A stretch of DNA of 64,000 nt. Origin: Vreelandella lionensis. GTDB lineage: Bacteria > Pseudomonadota > Gammaproteobacteria > Pseudomonadales > Halomonadaceae. Position numbers and translations under genes: made by a program. The notes beneath the pieces were generated by a model. That model ran no database searches. It was not told the DNA's origin and saw only the letters and a list, made by a program, of their open reading frames with translations. Where the stretch lies: NCBI RefSeq assembly GCF_002087295.1, contig NZ_MWVI01000071.1, positions 1 through 64,000 on the forward strand. Direction: 5' to 3'. Shown in pieces: positions 9,680-19,017 of the stretch (position 1 is the stretch's first letter; every line of letters begins with the position of its first letter).

Positions 9680-10612
9680 CTAAGACCTATCCCAGTAAGG
9701 CTTGTCGCCGATGATGTGCTCTAAATAACTCATGAAGACCGATACCTTCGACGAGCGCAGGCGATTTTCAGGATAAATGGCGTAGATGTTGTCCAGATAG
9801 CCATCTTCAGACGCTTCCCATTGCGTCAGTAACGGCACCAACGTTTGCTGGCGCAGCGGCTCAAAGAGTAGCCACGAGGGAAACATCACTACGCCCTGCC
9901 CCGCCATCGCTGCTTCCACCAAGCTTTCGGCATTGTTAGCGACCAAATTGCCCGATAACGCGTAGCGCACCGCCCGTGGTGTGTGGGGTTCCTGGAAGTA
10001 CCATAGCTGCGCTCCCTTACGTGCGTTATACAGCAGGCAGTTATGCTGGCTGAGCGCCCCTGGCGAAGCAGGCTCGCCGTGCGCCGCTAGATACGCTGGT
10101 GACGCGCAGACGATAAAACGCTGCCGGGCGATGCTGCGGGCCACCAAACTGGAATCCGCGAGCGCCCCCACGCGAATCACCACGTCGGCACCCTCTTGCA
10201 CCGGATCAATAAAGCGATCCTCCAGCGTTAAATCCACCTGAATATCCGGGAACTGCTGCTGAAACCGCGCCAAGTGCGGCGCGATATGACGCCGCCCGAA
10301 GGCCACGGGCGCATTGATACGCAGCACGCCCTGAGGATGCTGCGCGCCGCCCATCACTTGCTCGGTGGCTAGCTCCAACCGGGCCAGCGCATCGCGCACT
10401 TCGTGAAAATAGCGCTCGCCTGCTTCGGTCAGCCGTACCGCTCGGGTGTGACGATAGAGCAGTCGCTGGCCCAGCGACTGCTCCAGGCTAGCGATGTGCC
10501 GAGAAGCAGATGAGGTAGGCAACCCGTAGTAACGCGCCGCTTCCGAGAAACTGCCGCTGGCGGCCACGCGCACAAACAGGCGCAGCGCCAAGAGACGAAT
10601 CGAGTTGTCCAA
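9680..10612 (-). CDS. LysR-family transcriptional regulator
   Basis: A DNA-binding regulator with an N-terminal winged helix (SFSEAARYYGLPTSSASRHIASLE) and the usual periplasmic-binding-like effector domain; it resembles the CrgA/PecT-like group with FGRRHIAPHL. The start is uncertain. The frame opens at an ATG at 10702, but the family usually begins just before the helix-turn-helix, so a TTG at 10612 (LDNSIRLLALRLF) is preferred; this also leaves room for a promoter shared with the divergent transporter pair, whose control is its likely job. The frame is intact. Confidence 0.85.
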   Translation of the reverse strand: MDNSIRLLALRLFVRVAASGSFSEAARYYGLPTSSASRHIASLEQSLGQRLLYRHTRAVRLTEAGERYFHEVRDALARLELATEQVMGGAQHPQGVLRINAPVAFGRRHIAPHLARFQQQFPDIQVDLTLEDRFIDPVQEGADVVIRVGALADSSLVARSIARQRFIVCASPAYLAAHGEPASPGALSQHNCLLYNARKGAQLWYFQEPHTPRAVRYALSGNLVANNAESLVEAAMAGQGVVMFPSWLLFEPLRQQTLVPLLTQWEASEDGYLDNIYAIYPENRLRSSKVSVFMSYLEHIIGDKPYWDRS

Positions 10613-10700
10613 AATGCAATAGTCCTTTGCCTTTTTAGCGCATTGTAGCAATAAGGCTTCCTCTTTAGAGTGCTGCCTCTTCATAAGAGGGGAGCAACAC

Positions 10701-11129
10701 ATGCAACACGCACTGATTCTGGTGGGCGTACTGATCGCCGGTATGGGCCTGTCGGTGGAAGCGGGACTGTTAGGGCCGCTTGGCGAGCAGGTGGGTCACC
10801 TTTCCGCCACGCTCTCCATTTTTATGGTGGGGGCGCTGCTGCTATCACTGGCGCTGCTGTTTTCGCCCAAGCGCCAGTTGGGCGCGCTGTTCAAACAGCC
10901 GCGTTGGCTGTTAACCGGCGGCGTGATGGGGCCGATTTACGTCATTATTTTAACGTTGGCCACCCCGCTGGTGGGCGTCGGCATGACCATGGTGGGCATT
11001 TTGCGCGGCCAGGTAGCGGCCAGCTTAGCCATTGACCATTTTGGCTGGCTCGGCAGCGAACGTCGCCAAGTGGATGGCTACCGTTTAGGGGCTCTTGCCA
11101 TGATCCTTGCCGCGCTTTGGTTGATGTAA
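10701..11129 (+). CDS. DMT-family small membrane transporter (YdcZ/DUF606), first copy
   Basis: A small membrane protein of 142 residues with about five hydrophobic segments, of the DUF606 (YdcZ) branch of the drug/metabolite transporter superfamily. Marks are GLSVEAGLLGPLG in the first helix and the segment ASLAIDHFGWLG near the end. A strong GAGGGGAG lies ahead of the ATG. It is followed after 13 bases by a paralogue with the same DHFGWL signature. Two half-size paralogues in tandem suggest a two-subunit transporter. The substrate is unknown; the divergent LysR gene is the probable regulator. Confidence 0.8.
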   Translation: MQHALILVGVLIAGMGLSVEAGLLGPLGEQVGHLSATLSIFMVGALLLSLALLFSPKRQLGALFKQPRWLLTGGVMGPIYVIILTLATPLVGVGMTMVGILRGQVAASLAIDHFGWLGSERRQVDGYRLGALAMILAALWLM

Positions 11130-11142
11130 CAGGAGAGACACC

Positions 11143-11607
11143 ATGCTTTTACCCATCGTATTTGCCCTACTGCTAGCAGGCGGCGCGGTCTTGGCCGCTC
11201 AATCCTCCATTAACGGCCGTTTAGGTGCTCACACCGGCGTGCTGGAAAGTGCGTGGCTAACGTTTGCCGTGGGTGCCGTACTGACCTTTTTGCTGATGTT
11301 CTTTTTTGAGCCTTCCCACGAGGCGACTCTGTTTAGCGTGCCCAAGTGGCAGCTGACCGGCGCGCTGTTTGGGGTGGTGTATATGCTCGCGATTGTGTTT
11401 GCAGTGCCCCGTGTCGGAACCGCTGCTGCAACCGTCGCGGTGATTTCTGGTCAGCTGTTGATGAGCTTATTGATCGATCACTTTGGCTGGCTCAATAACG
11501 CTGAACGCGCGCTGGATGGGTCACGATATCTGGCCATGGTGCTCTTGCTGTTGGCTATTGTATTGATCTACCTAAGCCATCGCCGCTCAGCGCGTCCAGC
11601 GAGTTGA
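11143..11607 (+). CDS. DMT-family small membrane transporter (YdcZ/DUF606), second copy
   Basis: The second member of the tandem pair, 154 residues, five hydrophobic segments, with AAQSSINGRLG in the first helix and MSLLIDHFGWLN near residue 105. An AGGAGA ribosome site precedes the ATG. Its last 53 bases overlap the 3' end of the diguanylate cyclase gene on the other strand, an unusually long convergent overlap. Function is inferred only from the family: export or import of a small solute, probably as a heterodimer with the first copy. Confidence 0.8.
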   Translation: MLLPIVFALLLAGGAVLAAQSSINGRLGAHTGVLESAWLTFAVGAVLTFLLMFFFEPSHEATLFSVPKWQLTGALFGVVYMLAIVFAVPRVGTAAATVAVISGQLLMSLLIDHFGWLNNAERALDGSRYLAMVLLLLAIVLIYLSHRRSARPAS

Positions 11608-12791
11608 TCATCACCACCCGGTTTCGCCCTTGGCGCTTGGCCTCGTAAAGCGCCTGATCGGCGGCTCGGAATAGCTGCGAAGCGGTCACGCCCACCTTGG
11701 GTTGCAGCATTGCCCCTCCTACGCTAATAGTGATGTTCCCAGGCTCTGTGCGGCCATGGTGGGGCAGTTGCAGTGCCTCTACGGCTTGGCGCAGCTGCTC
11801 GGCCTGGGCCAGCACTGCCTGATGCGACTGCCCCATACTCAGCACTACAAACTCTTCTCCTCCAAAGCGCGCTACCACGCAGGCATTGCCCGCGTGGGCA
11901 TGCAACGTGCTAGCGACTTGCTTGAGGCAGTGATCGCCCTGCAAATGGCCGTAGTAGTCGTTGTAGGCCTTGAAGCAGTCAATATCGATGACCATGAGCC
12001 CAATCGTGGCGTGCTCTTCCACAGCCTGCTGCCAATGTTGGTTAAACAAGGTATCGAACTGTCGGCGATTGGCTAACTCCGTCAGCGAGTCCGTCAGCGA
12101 AAGTTTGGATAGCTCCGCGTTACTGCGCAGCGCGTGTCCGGCTCGATGGGTTTCGCGCAGCAACAGCAGGTAGGCTTTGCGTTCGCTGGCTTCCAAGCGG
12201 TAATTGGCCACCAGCGTAAAGACCGCCTTGGCACATAGGGTAAAAATCGCCAGCCGTTTAATTTCAATCGGCATCGGCTCGTAGCCCACGACGAAGCACA
12301 CCATGATGGCGATGCTTATCAGAGAAGAGGCCAAGGCGTACGAAAAACGCAGCGAGTAGAGCACGTTACCCACGACCAAAATCAGGCCGAACGAGAAGAT
12401 ATCTAAATAGGAGGAAAGATGACTTCGATGAAATAAAAATCAAACAAGAAGCTACCATGGCGACCACCACCGTACTTGCCATCAGTGCTTCGCGTTTAGC
12501 GCCCGATACCCCTTTATAGATTGCCCATAAGACGGGTAGACCAAACGGAATGACCACCAAGCCTCTGAGCAGCACAGAGAGCCAAAACTCATCAGGGCGA
12601 AAACTATAGTCATTAATGAGGAACAGGATGTAAATCAGCGCGGCGATCAGGCCAGCCACCACCATGTGTCGGTTTGTCTGCGGCTGGGTATCGTACTCAA
12701 AACGCGCCTCTACCTCATCCGCAAAACGCAGTTGCCAGTTTGGCCGCACCAGCTCACGTTCAATGGCGCTGTTAAAGGAGTCACTGGTCAT
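11555..12791 (-). CDS. Membrane diguanylate cyclase, one frameshift
   Basis: An inner-membrane protein of about 411 residues. The N-terminal half holds about five or six hydrophobic helices (from LIAALIYILFL on); the C-terminal half is a GGDEF domain with DSLTELANRRQFD, IDIDCFKAYND and the active-site motif RFGGEEF, so it can be expected to make c-di-GMP. The residues before the motif do not form an RxxD inhibitory site. The frame changes at about 12410, between the SSFL and YLDIFSFG segments, consistent with one extra C in TTTCCTCC. The start at 12791 has GAGG upstream. The gene overlaps the second DMT gene by 53 bases at the 3' end. Confidence 0.88.
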
Positions 12792-12991
12792 TCATACCTC
12801 GTTGAGTCCCGGCTTCTCTCGTCTATCCTGACGGAACAACGTGACGAATACACGAAACCCGCACCGCCGAGTAGGTAAACACTCACTACGCTTAACGCGG
12901 GTTAGGCTAACCTCTTTTTGACACACAACCGTCAGAACGATCAACGCTTTCTTCGCGCTATTCCTTCCCCATGCCCCGTAACGGAGACCCT

Positions 12992-13276
12992 ATGACGCGC
13001 CCAACTACCGCCCCTCATCAAGCCTTAACCTTCACCATGGGGCGTGAGGAACTGGTGATTCACCGCCGCTACGAAGTGCTCAGTATTCTCAACGATTTCA
13101 TGCTGGGACTGTGGTTTGCCATTGGCAGCGTCTGCTTCTTTTATGACGGCACCGTCAAAACCATCGGCGTTTGGCTCTTCGTGATTGGCAGCCTGCAACT
13201 GCTGATGCGCCCAGCCATCCGCCTGCACCGCTACATCTATTTTAAGCGGCTGCCAGATGAGCAGCACGATGCCTAA
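12992..13276 (+). CDS. YrhK-like small membrane protein
   Basis: A protein of 94 residues with two hydrophobic segments (FMLGLWFAIGSVCFFY and GVWLFVIGSLQLLMRPAIRL) after REELVIHRRYEVLS, which matches the YrhK domain pattern. The function of this family is unknown. The ATG at 12992 is preferred, because CGGAGA precedes it; an in-frame ATG at 12971 would add seven residues. The gene stands alone; its stop touches the stop of the convergent deoR-type gene, overlapping by four bases. Confidence 0.65.
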   Translation: MTRPTTAPHQALTFTMGREELVIHRRYEVLSILNDFMLGLWFAIGSVCFFYDGTVKTIGVWLFVIGSLQLLMRPAIRLHRYIYFKRLPDEQHDA

Positions 13277-14031
13277 CCTCCGCTCATAAAGCGCACACCC
13301 TGGGCGGCTAACGGGCTTCTTAAACGATCAGGCAGCGGGCTGTCGGTAATTACCGCGTGATAGTCTGCCAGCGAACCGGCGGCGCAGCGCAGCGGTAGGT
13401 CGAACTTGGACTTATCCAGCACTAAAATTCGGTATGCCGCGTGGGCCAGCAGCGCCTCACGGGCCATTACTTCGTCGTCGTTGTAGTCGTAGAGCTGGCC
13501 GTGGCTATCCATACCGCCCACAGAGACAATGCCAATATCCACTCGATAACGCTGAAAAAAGCGCCAAGCGTCGCCACCAATCACATCCTGATCACGGCGG
13601 CGTACGCGGCCTCCGGCCACCACCAGCTCACACTCCAGCGCGCATAACTTGATCAAGGCGTGCAGATTATTGGTCATAATCTGCAGCCCCTGCTTGTCCC
13701 GCAGCGCGTCGGCTAGCTGCTCTACCGTCGTCCCCGTCCCCAAAAAGAGCGACTGGTGATTGGAAATCAACGACGCCGCCTGCCGCGCAATATGCCGTTT
13801 GCCTTCCTGATTGACGATTTGGCGCTGGTCGTAGCCCACATTCTCGTGATCGGGAAAAGGCATCACCTCGCCGTGGCGGCGCAGAATCAGCCCCTGTTCA
13901 GCCAAGACGCGAATATCCCCCCGCAGGGTTTGCACGGAGACGCCAAAGTGATGGGCAAGCGCCGCCAGCGTTTGCCGCCACTCTCCCCGCACGCGAGCCA
14001 ACACGGCACGCCGCCTTTCTGTCACGTTCAT
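13273..14031 (-). CDS. DeoR/GlpR-family transcriptional regulator
   Basis: A regulator of about 252 residues: N-terminal DeoR helix-turn-helix (RRRAVLARVR, then HHFGVSVQTLRGDIRVL) and a C-terminal sugar-phosphate-isomerase-like effector domain (LFLGTGTTVEQLA, the TNNL motif, VVAGGRVRRRD, LVLDKSKFD). Such proteins usually respond to a phosphorylated metabolite. The start at 14031 is chosen because the HTH starts right after it; longer readings up to 14130 run through the operator region. It is divergent from the ABC transporter operon, which is its probable target. Confidence 0.85.
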   Translation of the reverse strand: MNVTERRRAVLARVRGEWRQTLAALAHHFGVSVQTLRGDIRVLAEQGLILRRHGEVMPFPDHENVGYDQRQIVNQEGKRHIARQAASLISNHQSLFLGTGTTVEQLADALRDKQGLQIMTNNLHALIKLCALECELVVAGGRVRRRDQDVIGGDAWRFFQRYRVDIGIVSVGGMDSHGQLYDYNDDEVMAREALLAHAAYRILVLDKSKFDLPLRCAAGSLADYHAVITDSPLPDRLRSPLAAQGVRFMSGG

Positions 14032-14070
14032 GCTGTACTTACCTTTCTCTTTATCGTGCTTGCTGGCAAA

Positions 14071-14120
14071 ACGAAAAAAACTTTCCCGCCAGCGAAAGCT
14101 AACCGCTATCAAACGAAAGC
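14071..14120. promoter_or_regulatory. Three phased CGAAA sites, candidate DeoR-family operator
   Basis: The word CGAAA occurs at 14072, 14093 and 14114, exactly 21 bases apart, so on one face of the helix. The contexts are ACGAAAA, GCGAAAGC and ACGAAAGC. A further CTTTC at 14081-14085 forms an inverted repeat with GAAAG at 14094-14098. The array lies between the divergent DeoR gene and the ABC operon, where an operator is expected. DeoR-family proteins often bind repeated CGAAA-like words. Confidence 0.55.
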
Positions 14121-14188
14121 GTAGTGTCACGATGTTGTAAGCCGATGACAGTAGTGTGGTGGCTGTTCACCTACTGGAGGTTTTCCCG

Positions 14189-15169
14189 ATGTTGAAGCGC
14201 TCGTTGTGTTCCGCTGTGACTCTCGCAAGCATTGCCCTCTCCACGTCGTTGCTCGCTGATGACAAGCTGGTGCTCTACACCAGCCAACCCAATAGCGATG
14301 CCCAGCAAACGGTCGATGCGTTCCAAGCCGCCTACCCGGAGATTGAAGGGGAGTGGGTACGCGATGGCACCACCCGCCTGATGACACGCTTGCGTTCAGA
14401 GCTGGCTGCCGGTGTCAGCAACCCTGACGTGCTGCTGATTGCCGATAGCATGACCATGACCTCGCTGAAACAAGAGGGCCATCTGCAGCCCTACCTCAGC
14501 CCTGAGCGCGATGCCTACGACGAAGCGCTTTACGACCCAGAAGGCTACTTCTACGGCACCAAGCTCATCACCACCGGTATCGTTTACAACACCGGCGCCG
14601 AGCAGCAGCCTCAACGCTGGGAAGACCTGACCGGCCCTGAGTATGAAGGCCTCGTCACCATGCCTAGCCCGCTGTACTCCGGCGCGGCGCTAATTCATAT
14701 GGCAGCCATCAGTGAAAACCCGGCATTAGGGCTTGAGTACTACGAGGCACTACAGGCCAACCGCACGGAAGCACAGGGCGGTAACGGCGGCGTGTTCAAT
14801 GCGGTGGCCGCGGGCACCAAGCCCTACGGCATCGTGGTGGATTTCCTACCCATCCGCGAAGCCGCGAAAGGCTCGCCCGTGGCGTTTGTGTTCCCTGAAG
14901 AGGGCGTGAGCGCCGTCACCGAGCCCGTGGCCATCATGCAAGAAGCTGAGAACCTAGACGCCGCTCAGAAATTTGACGACTTCGTGCTCTCCCAACCGGG
15001 GCAAGAATTGGTGAGCCAGCAGGGCTACCTGCCTGCTCACCCGGATGTGACGCCGCCGGAAGGCTTCCCTGAGCGCAGCACGATCAACCTCATGCCGGTG
15101 GATATTGAACAGGCGCTCGAACAGGAAGAGACGCTCAAGCAGCGCTTTAGCGATCTGTTCGTCGGCTAA
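14189..15169 (+). CDS. ABC transporter periplasmic binding protein (iron/phosphonate type)
   Basis: An extracellular solute-binding protein of 326 residues with a signal peptide ending near SLLAD. The mature start KLVLYTSQPNSDAQQTVDAF is typical of the Fe(III)/2-aminoethylphosphonate/thiamine binding-protein group, as are GAALIHMAA and a late PVAIMQ segment. A CTGGAGG ribosome site lies eight bases before the ATG. It is first in the operon binding protein, fused permease, ATPase, MBL hydrolase, HAD phosphatase. The ligand is uncertain: the downstream phosphatase-like genes favour an organophosphorus compound over iron. Confidence 0.85.
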   Translation: MLKRSLCSAVTLASIALSTSLLADDKLVLYTSQPNSDAQQTVDAFQAAYPEIEGEWVRDGTTRLMTRLRSELAAGVSNPDVLLIADSMTMTSLKQEGHLQPYLSPERDAYDEALYDPEGYFYGTKLITTGIVYNTGAEQQPQRWEDLTGPEYEGLVTMPSPLYSGAALIHMAAISENPALGLEYYEALQANRTEAQGGNGGVFNAVAAGTKPYGIVVDFLPIREAAKGSPVAFVFPEEGVSAVTEPVAIMQEAENLDAAQKFDDFVLSQPGQELVSQQGYLPAHPDVTPPEGFPERSTINLMPVDIEQALEQEETLKQRFSDLFVG

Positions 15170-15171
15170 CC

Positions 15172-16872
15172 ATGACCCCTTCGCTCAACCTTGGCAGCCA
15201 GCATCGCTGGCTGCTTAGCCTGATCACCCTACTCATCGTACTGCTCAGCCTCGCGCCCAGTTTGCGGCTACTCATCGAGGCACTGAGCGACCTTGGCCAG
15301 GGTAGCCAAGCGCCGCTGTGGAAGGTGCTCAACGCTGCCAGCACGTGGCGTGCGCTGTGGCACAGTGTGTATACCTCGGGCCTCGGTATGCTGATTGCGC
15401 TGGTGCTGGGTAGCCTGTTCGCGTTTGTGATCACATTGACGGATATGCGCGGCAAAGCGTGGCTAGTGTCCTGCTTTATGCTGCCCATGATGATCCCGCC
15501 CCAAGTCACCGCCCTGAGCTGGCTACAGCTGTTTGGCCCCGCCAGCCCCTTGTTAAAAAGCATCGGCATGGCTCCACCGTTAGGCAGCCCGCAGCCGCTC
15601 TACTCCGCAGAGGGTATTGCGCTACTGCTGGGCATCCAGAGTGCGCCCCTGGTGTTTTTGGCGCTACGCACGTCTCTGCTGTCCCTGCCACGTGAATTGA
15701 TTGAAGCCGCGCGCATCAGCGGCGCGCGCCAAACCCAGGTGTGGGGCCATATTATCTTGCCCATCACCCGCCACGGCCTAATTGCCGGGGCCGCCATGGC
15801 GTTTATCTCCAGCCTGGGTAACTTCGGTATTCCCGCGATGCTGGGCATTCCCGCCGGTTATTACGTGCTGCCCACGCTGATTTATCAGCGCATGGCCAGC
15901 TTTGGCACCGGCGTACTGGCAGAGATGGCGGCGCTTTCTCTGTTGATCGGCATCCTGGCGCTGGCAGGCGTGGCCTTGCAGCAGTATTGGATGAACCGCA
16001 GCCGGTTTGGGTTAGGCGGCCATAGCGGCCGCGCCCACGATTTTTCGCTAGGCCGCTATCGCTCCCTCGTGACAGCTTTGCTGGTCGGCGTCCTGCTGGT
16101 GATTCTGGTCGCGCCGCTAGCCGCGCTGGTGGTGAGCTCCTTGGTGCCTGCCATGGGCGTGCCACTGAGCGTTGAGTCCATTACGCTCAATGCCTATCAC
16201 GAAGTGATTGGCCGTCAAGGAGCCACTTGGCGGGCAGTGCGTAACAGTCTTTGGCTGGCAGGCGGTGCCGCGCTGGTACTGATGCTATGCAGCCTGCCGC
16301 TCGCTTACCGCCTACAGCGCCTTCCCCCGCGCCTGCAGCAGCTCACCCTTAGCGCCATTGAGCTGCCGTACGCGCTGCCCGGCGTAGTACTGGCGATTGC
16401 CTGTATTTTACTGTTTGTCCGCCCGTTACCGCTCATCAACCTAGCGCTTTACGGCACGCTCGGATTGATCTTTGTGGCCTATCTGGCGCGCTTTTTGGTG
16501 GTCTGCCTGAAACCGGTAAGTGCCAGCTTGGCCCAGCTAGATCCCTCACTGGAAGAAGCCGCTCAGTTGGCGGGCGCAGGCCCCTGGCGTCGGCTCATCA
16601 CCATTCTTTTACCGCTGATTGCGCCCTCGCTGTTTGCCGGCGGGCTGCTGGTATTTTTGCTGGCAGTGAATGAACTGACCGTCTCCGCGCTGCTCTGGAG
16701 CGCCGGGAATGAAACCCTGGGCGTACTGATTTTCAACTTAGACGAGGGCGGCGAGAGCGTGCTGGCATCAGCAGTCTCCGTGCTGGTAGTGATCATGGTC
16801 GCCTCGCTGATGCTATCGCTCAGCCTGCTGGCCCCACGTCTACCTAAAGGAGTCGTGCCGTGGCAGGGCTAG
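15172..16872 (+). CDS. ABC transporter permease, two fused permease domains
   Basis: A membrane protein of 566 residues with about twelve helices. It carries two copies of the binding-protein-dependent permease domain in one chain, as in the FbpB/PhnU-PhnV-like group: the first EAA loop is LIEAARISGARQTQVW near residue 177 and the second is LEEAAQLAGAGPWRRL near residue 461. It starts two bases after the binding-protein stop, and its 3' end overlaps the ATPase gene by 13 bases, so the three are co-translated. The frame is intact. Confidence 0.9.
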   Translation: MTPSLNLGSQHRWLLSLITLLIVLLSLAPSLRLLIEALSDLGQGSQAPLWKVLNAASTWRALWHSVYTSGLGMLIALVLGSLFAFVITLTDMRGKAWLVSCFMLPMMIPPQVTALSWLQLFGPASPLLKSIGMAPPLGSPQPLYSAEGIALLLGIQSAPLVFLALRTSLLSLPRELIEAARISGARQTQVWGHIILPITRHGLIAGAAMAFISSLGNFGIPAMLGIPAGYYVLPTLIYQRMASFGTGVLAEMAALSLLIGILALAGVALQQYWMNRSRFGLGGHSGRAHDFSLGRYRSLVTALLVGVLLVILVAPLAALVVSSLVPAMGVPLSVESITLNAYHEVIGRQGATWRAVRNSLWLAGGAALVLMLCSLPLAYRLQRLPPRLQQLTLSAIELPYALPGVVLAIACILLFVRPLPLINLALYGTLGLIFVAYLARFLVVCLKPVSASLAQLDPSLEEAAQLAGAGPWRRLITILLPLIAPSLFAGGLLVFLLAVNELTVSALLWSAGNETLGVLIFNLDEGGESVLASAVSVLVVIMVASLMLSLSLLAPRLPKGVVPWQG

Positions 16873-17929
16873 CTATTCATCGTGTCACCAAACAGTTTGG
16901 CGATCACCAGGCGGTTGATGATCTGTCGCTGGAGATTGCCCCCGGCGAGTTTGTGGCCCTACTCGGTCCCAGCGGCTGCGGCAAAACCACCATGCTGCGC
17001 ATGTTGGCGGGGTTTGAGCAGATCAGCAGCGGCATCCTCACGCTCAACGGCACGCTACTCGCCAGCGACCAGCACCATGTGCCCCCTGAGCAGCGCAACA
17101 TGGCGACGGTGTTCAGTCGTACGCGCTGTGGCCGCATATGAGCGTGGCCGACAACGTGGGCTACCCGCTGAAACTGCGCCGCATTCAGGGCAGCGAGTAT
17201 CAGCGCCGAGTCGCCCACGCGCTGGAGCAGGTTGCGCTTACCCCCTACGCCCAGCGCGCTCCACAGGAGCTCAGCGGTGGCCAGCGCCAGCGGGTGGCGT
17301 TAGCGGGCTGCCTAGTCACCGACCCAGACGTGGTACTGCTTGATGAGCCGCTCGCCAACCTAGACCGCAATCTGCGCGCGTCCATGGAGCACGGCTTTGT
17401 CGACTTCCACCGCCGCACTCAAGCCACCATGGTGTATGTGACCCATGATCAAAGCGAAGCCATGGCGATGGCGGATCGCATTGCGGTGATGCGTGACGGC
17501 GCGCTGGTACAGTGGGCAACGCCTGAAACGCTCTACCGAGAGCCGCGTAGCGAATGGGTGGCTCGGTTTATCGGCCAAGGTAGCCAGCTCAAGGTCGCAG
17601 GCGGCGCACCGGGCCAGCGACTAAGTGAACCAGCGCTGATGCAAGGCTTGGCCGCGCCGCTCGAGGCCCGCACTCAGCCCGTTTTGGTACGTCCTGAACA
17701 TATCCGTATTGAGGCACACTCCCCTGCACCGTCGTCCGCGCAATCGCCTAACTCTCACGCCTTAACCGGACGCGTGGAGCGGCTCACCTTTCGCGGTGAA
17801 CGCTATGAGCTACACCTGCGCTTATCCACGGGAGAAGCGCTGCTAGCCTATCATCACACCGCGCTCAACGAGGGTCAGCACGTCGCGGTGCGCTTGCTGG
17901 AAGGCTGGTGCCTGGAGCCTGACCAATGA
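16860..17929 (+). CDS. ABC transporter ATPase, one frameshift
   Basis: The energy-coupling subunit, about 356 residues. Seen in order: Walker A (GPSGCGKTT) near residue 38, the signature motif LSGGQRQRVALAG, Walker B (VVLLDEPLANLD), the switch histidine in VTHDQ, and a C-terminal TOBE-like region (LVRPEHIRIEA). The Q-loop is disrupted by a missing C at about 17113: TVF in one frame continues as QSYALWPHMSVADNV in another. The start is a GTG at 16860 with AAAGGAG seven bases before it, inside the end of the permease gene. The 3' end overlaps the MBL gene start (ATGA). Confidence 0.9.
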
Positions 17930-19008
17930 GCGCCGCGATTCAGATCCTCAGCGGGCTGGGCGGCAAAGGGCCGGCGGCCATCGTGGTGGAAACGCAAGGC
18001 AAACGCCTTCTGCTGGATGCCGGAGGCGCACTGCACCCCGGCGAGCCGATTACCTGGGCAAGTGGGCTGGACGTAGACGCCGTATTGATCAGCCATGACC
18101 ACGTGGACCACATTGGCGGCGTTGCGGAACTGCCCGCGCCGATTCCGCTTTACTGCACGCCGTTAGTCGCCAAGGCGCTGCCCCCACAACGGGCGTGGCA
18201 GCCACTGCCCTACCGAGGTCGTATTAACGTCGAAGGGATTGCGGTGACCACCGGGCAAGCGGGCCATTCGCTAGGCGGTGTCTGGCTACATCTCGACGTT
18301 GCAGGCGGCATTTTCTACAGCGGCGATGCCTGTTTTGAGTCGCGCCTGTTTCCGTTTGATGCGCCCCCACCCGCACACACGGCGCTGCTGGATGCCTCCT
18401 ACGGCCGCTACGACCAGCTCCAAGCGCAGTGCATCCACGCCATAGGCAAAGCGTTAGACTACCCGTTGGTGCTGCCGGTACCGGAAACGGGGCGTGCCCT
18501 GGAAATGGCGCTATGGCTGGCGGAAGAGGCGGACCAACGCCACCTGCCCTTGGCGATTGATTCGATCATTCGCGATAACCTGGCCGCCCTACTCGCGTTG
18601 CCTAATGACCTTCGCCGTGAAGGGTTAGACGAGGCTATCCAAGCGCTTTTAAAACGCCCTAATGCCCGCGACCCGGCGCTTTGGCTGGTCAGCGACCGTG
18701 ACGATAACCCTGCCGATTGGCCGCATCACCGCCTGCTCCACACCGGCTACTTAACCCCACAGCGCCGCCAACAGCTCGCCGCTGGCGAGGTGCTTTGGCA
18801 GCGCTGGAACGTTCATTTGCGCGCCTCGCACTTGGTGGCCCTGGCCAACCAGCTCCAGGCCACCCAAGTGGCTCCGCTTTTTACGCCGCTCCATGCCGAT
18901 GCTGAGGCCACTTGGCGTGCCCTGCTGGGCGAACGGTTCATCACCCAGCCTTCGCTAAACGCCCCGTCAGCGGCGCGCCCGCTCTCTTCACTTCTGTTAA
19001 CGCATTAG
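17926..19008 (+). CDS. Metallo-beta-lactamase-fold hydrolase
   Basis: A cytoplasmic protein of 360 residues. The zinc motif SHDHVDH is at residues 56-62; further ligands are likely in AGHSLGG near residue 108 and YSGDACF near residue 128. The C-terminal half (LVSDRDDNPADW, VHLRASHL, VAPLFTPLHAD) resembles the beta-CASP/RMMBL-type tail, suggesting a phosphodiesterase-type rather than a lactamase activity. It overlaps the ABC ATPase by four bases and is followed at once by a HAD phosphatase, so it probably processes the imported substrate. The reaction itself is unknown. Confidence 0.75.
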   Translation: MSAAIQILSGLGGKGPAAIVVETQGKRLLLDAGGALHPGEPITWASGLDVDAVLISHDHVDHIGGVAELPAPIPLYCTPLVAKALPPQRAWQPLPYRGRINVEGIAVTTGQAGHSLGGVWLHLDVAGGIFYSGDACFESRLFPFDAPPPAHTALLDASYGRYDQLQAQCIHAIGKALDYPLVLPVPETGRALEMALWLAEEADQRHLPLAIDSIIRDNLAALLALPNDLRREGLDEAIQALLKRPNARDPALWLVSDRDDNPADWPHHRLLHTGYLTPQRRQQLAAGEVLWQRWNVHLRASHLVALANQLQATQVAPLFTPLHADAEATWRALLGERFITQPSLNAPSAARPLSSLLLTH

Positions 19009-19017
19009 GAAACGTCT

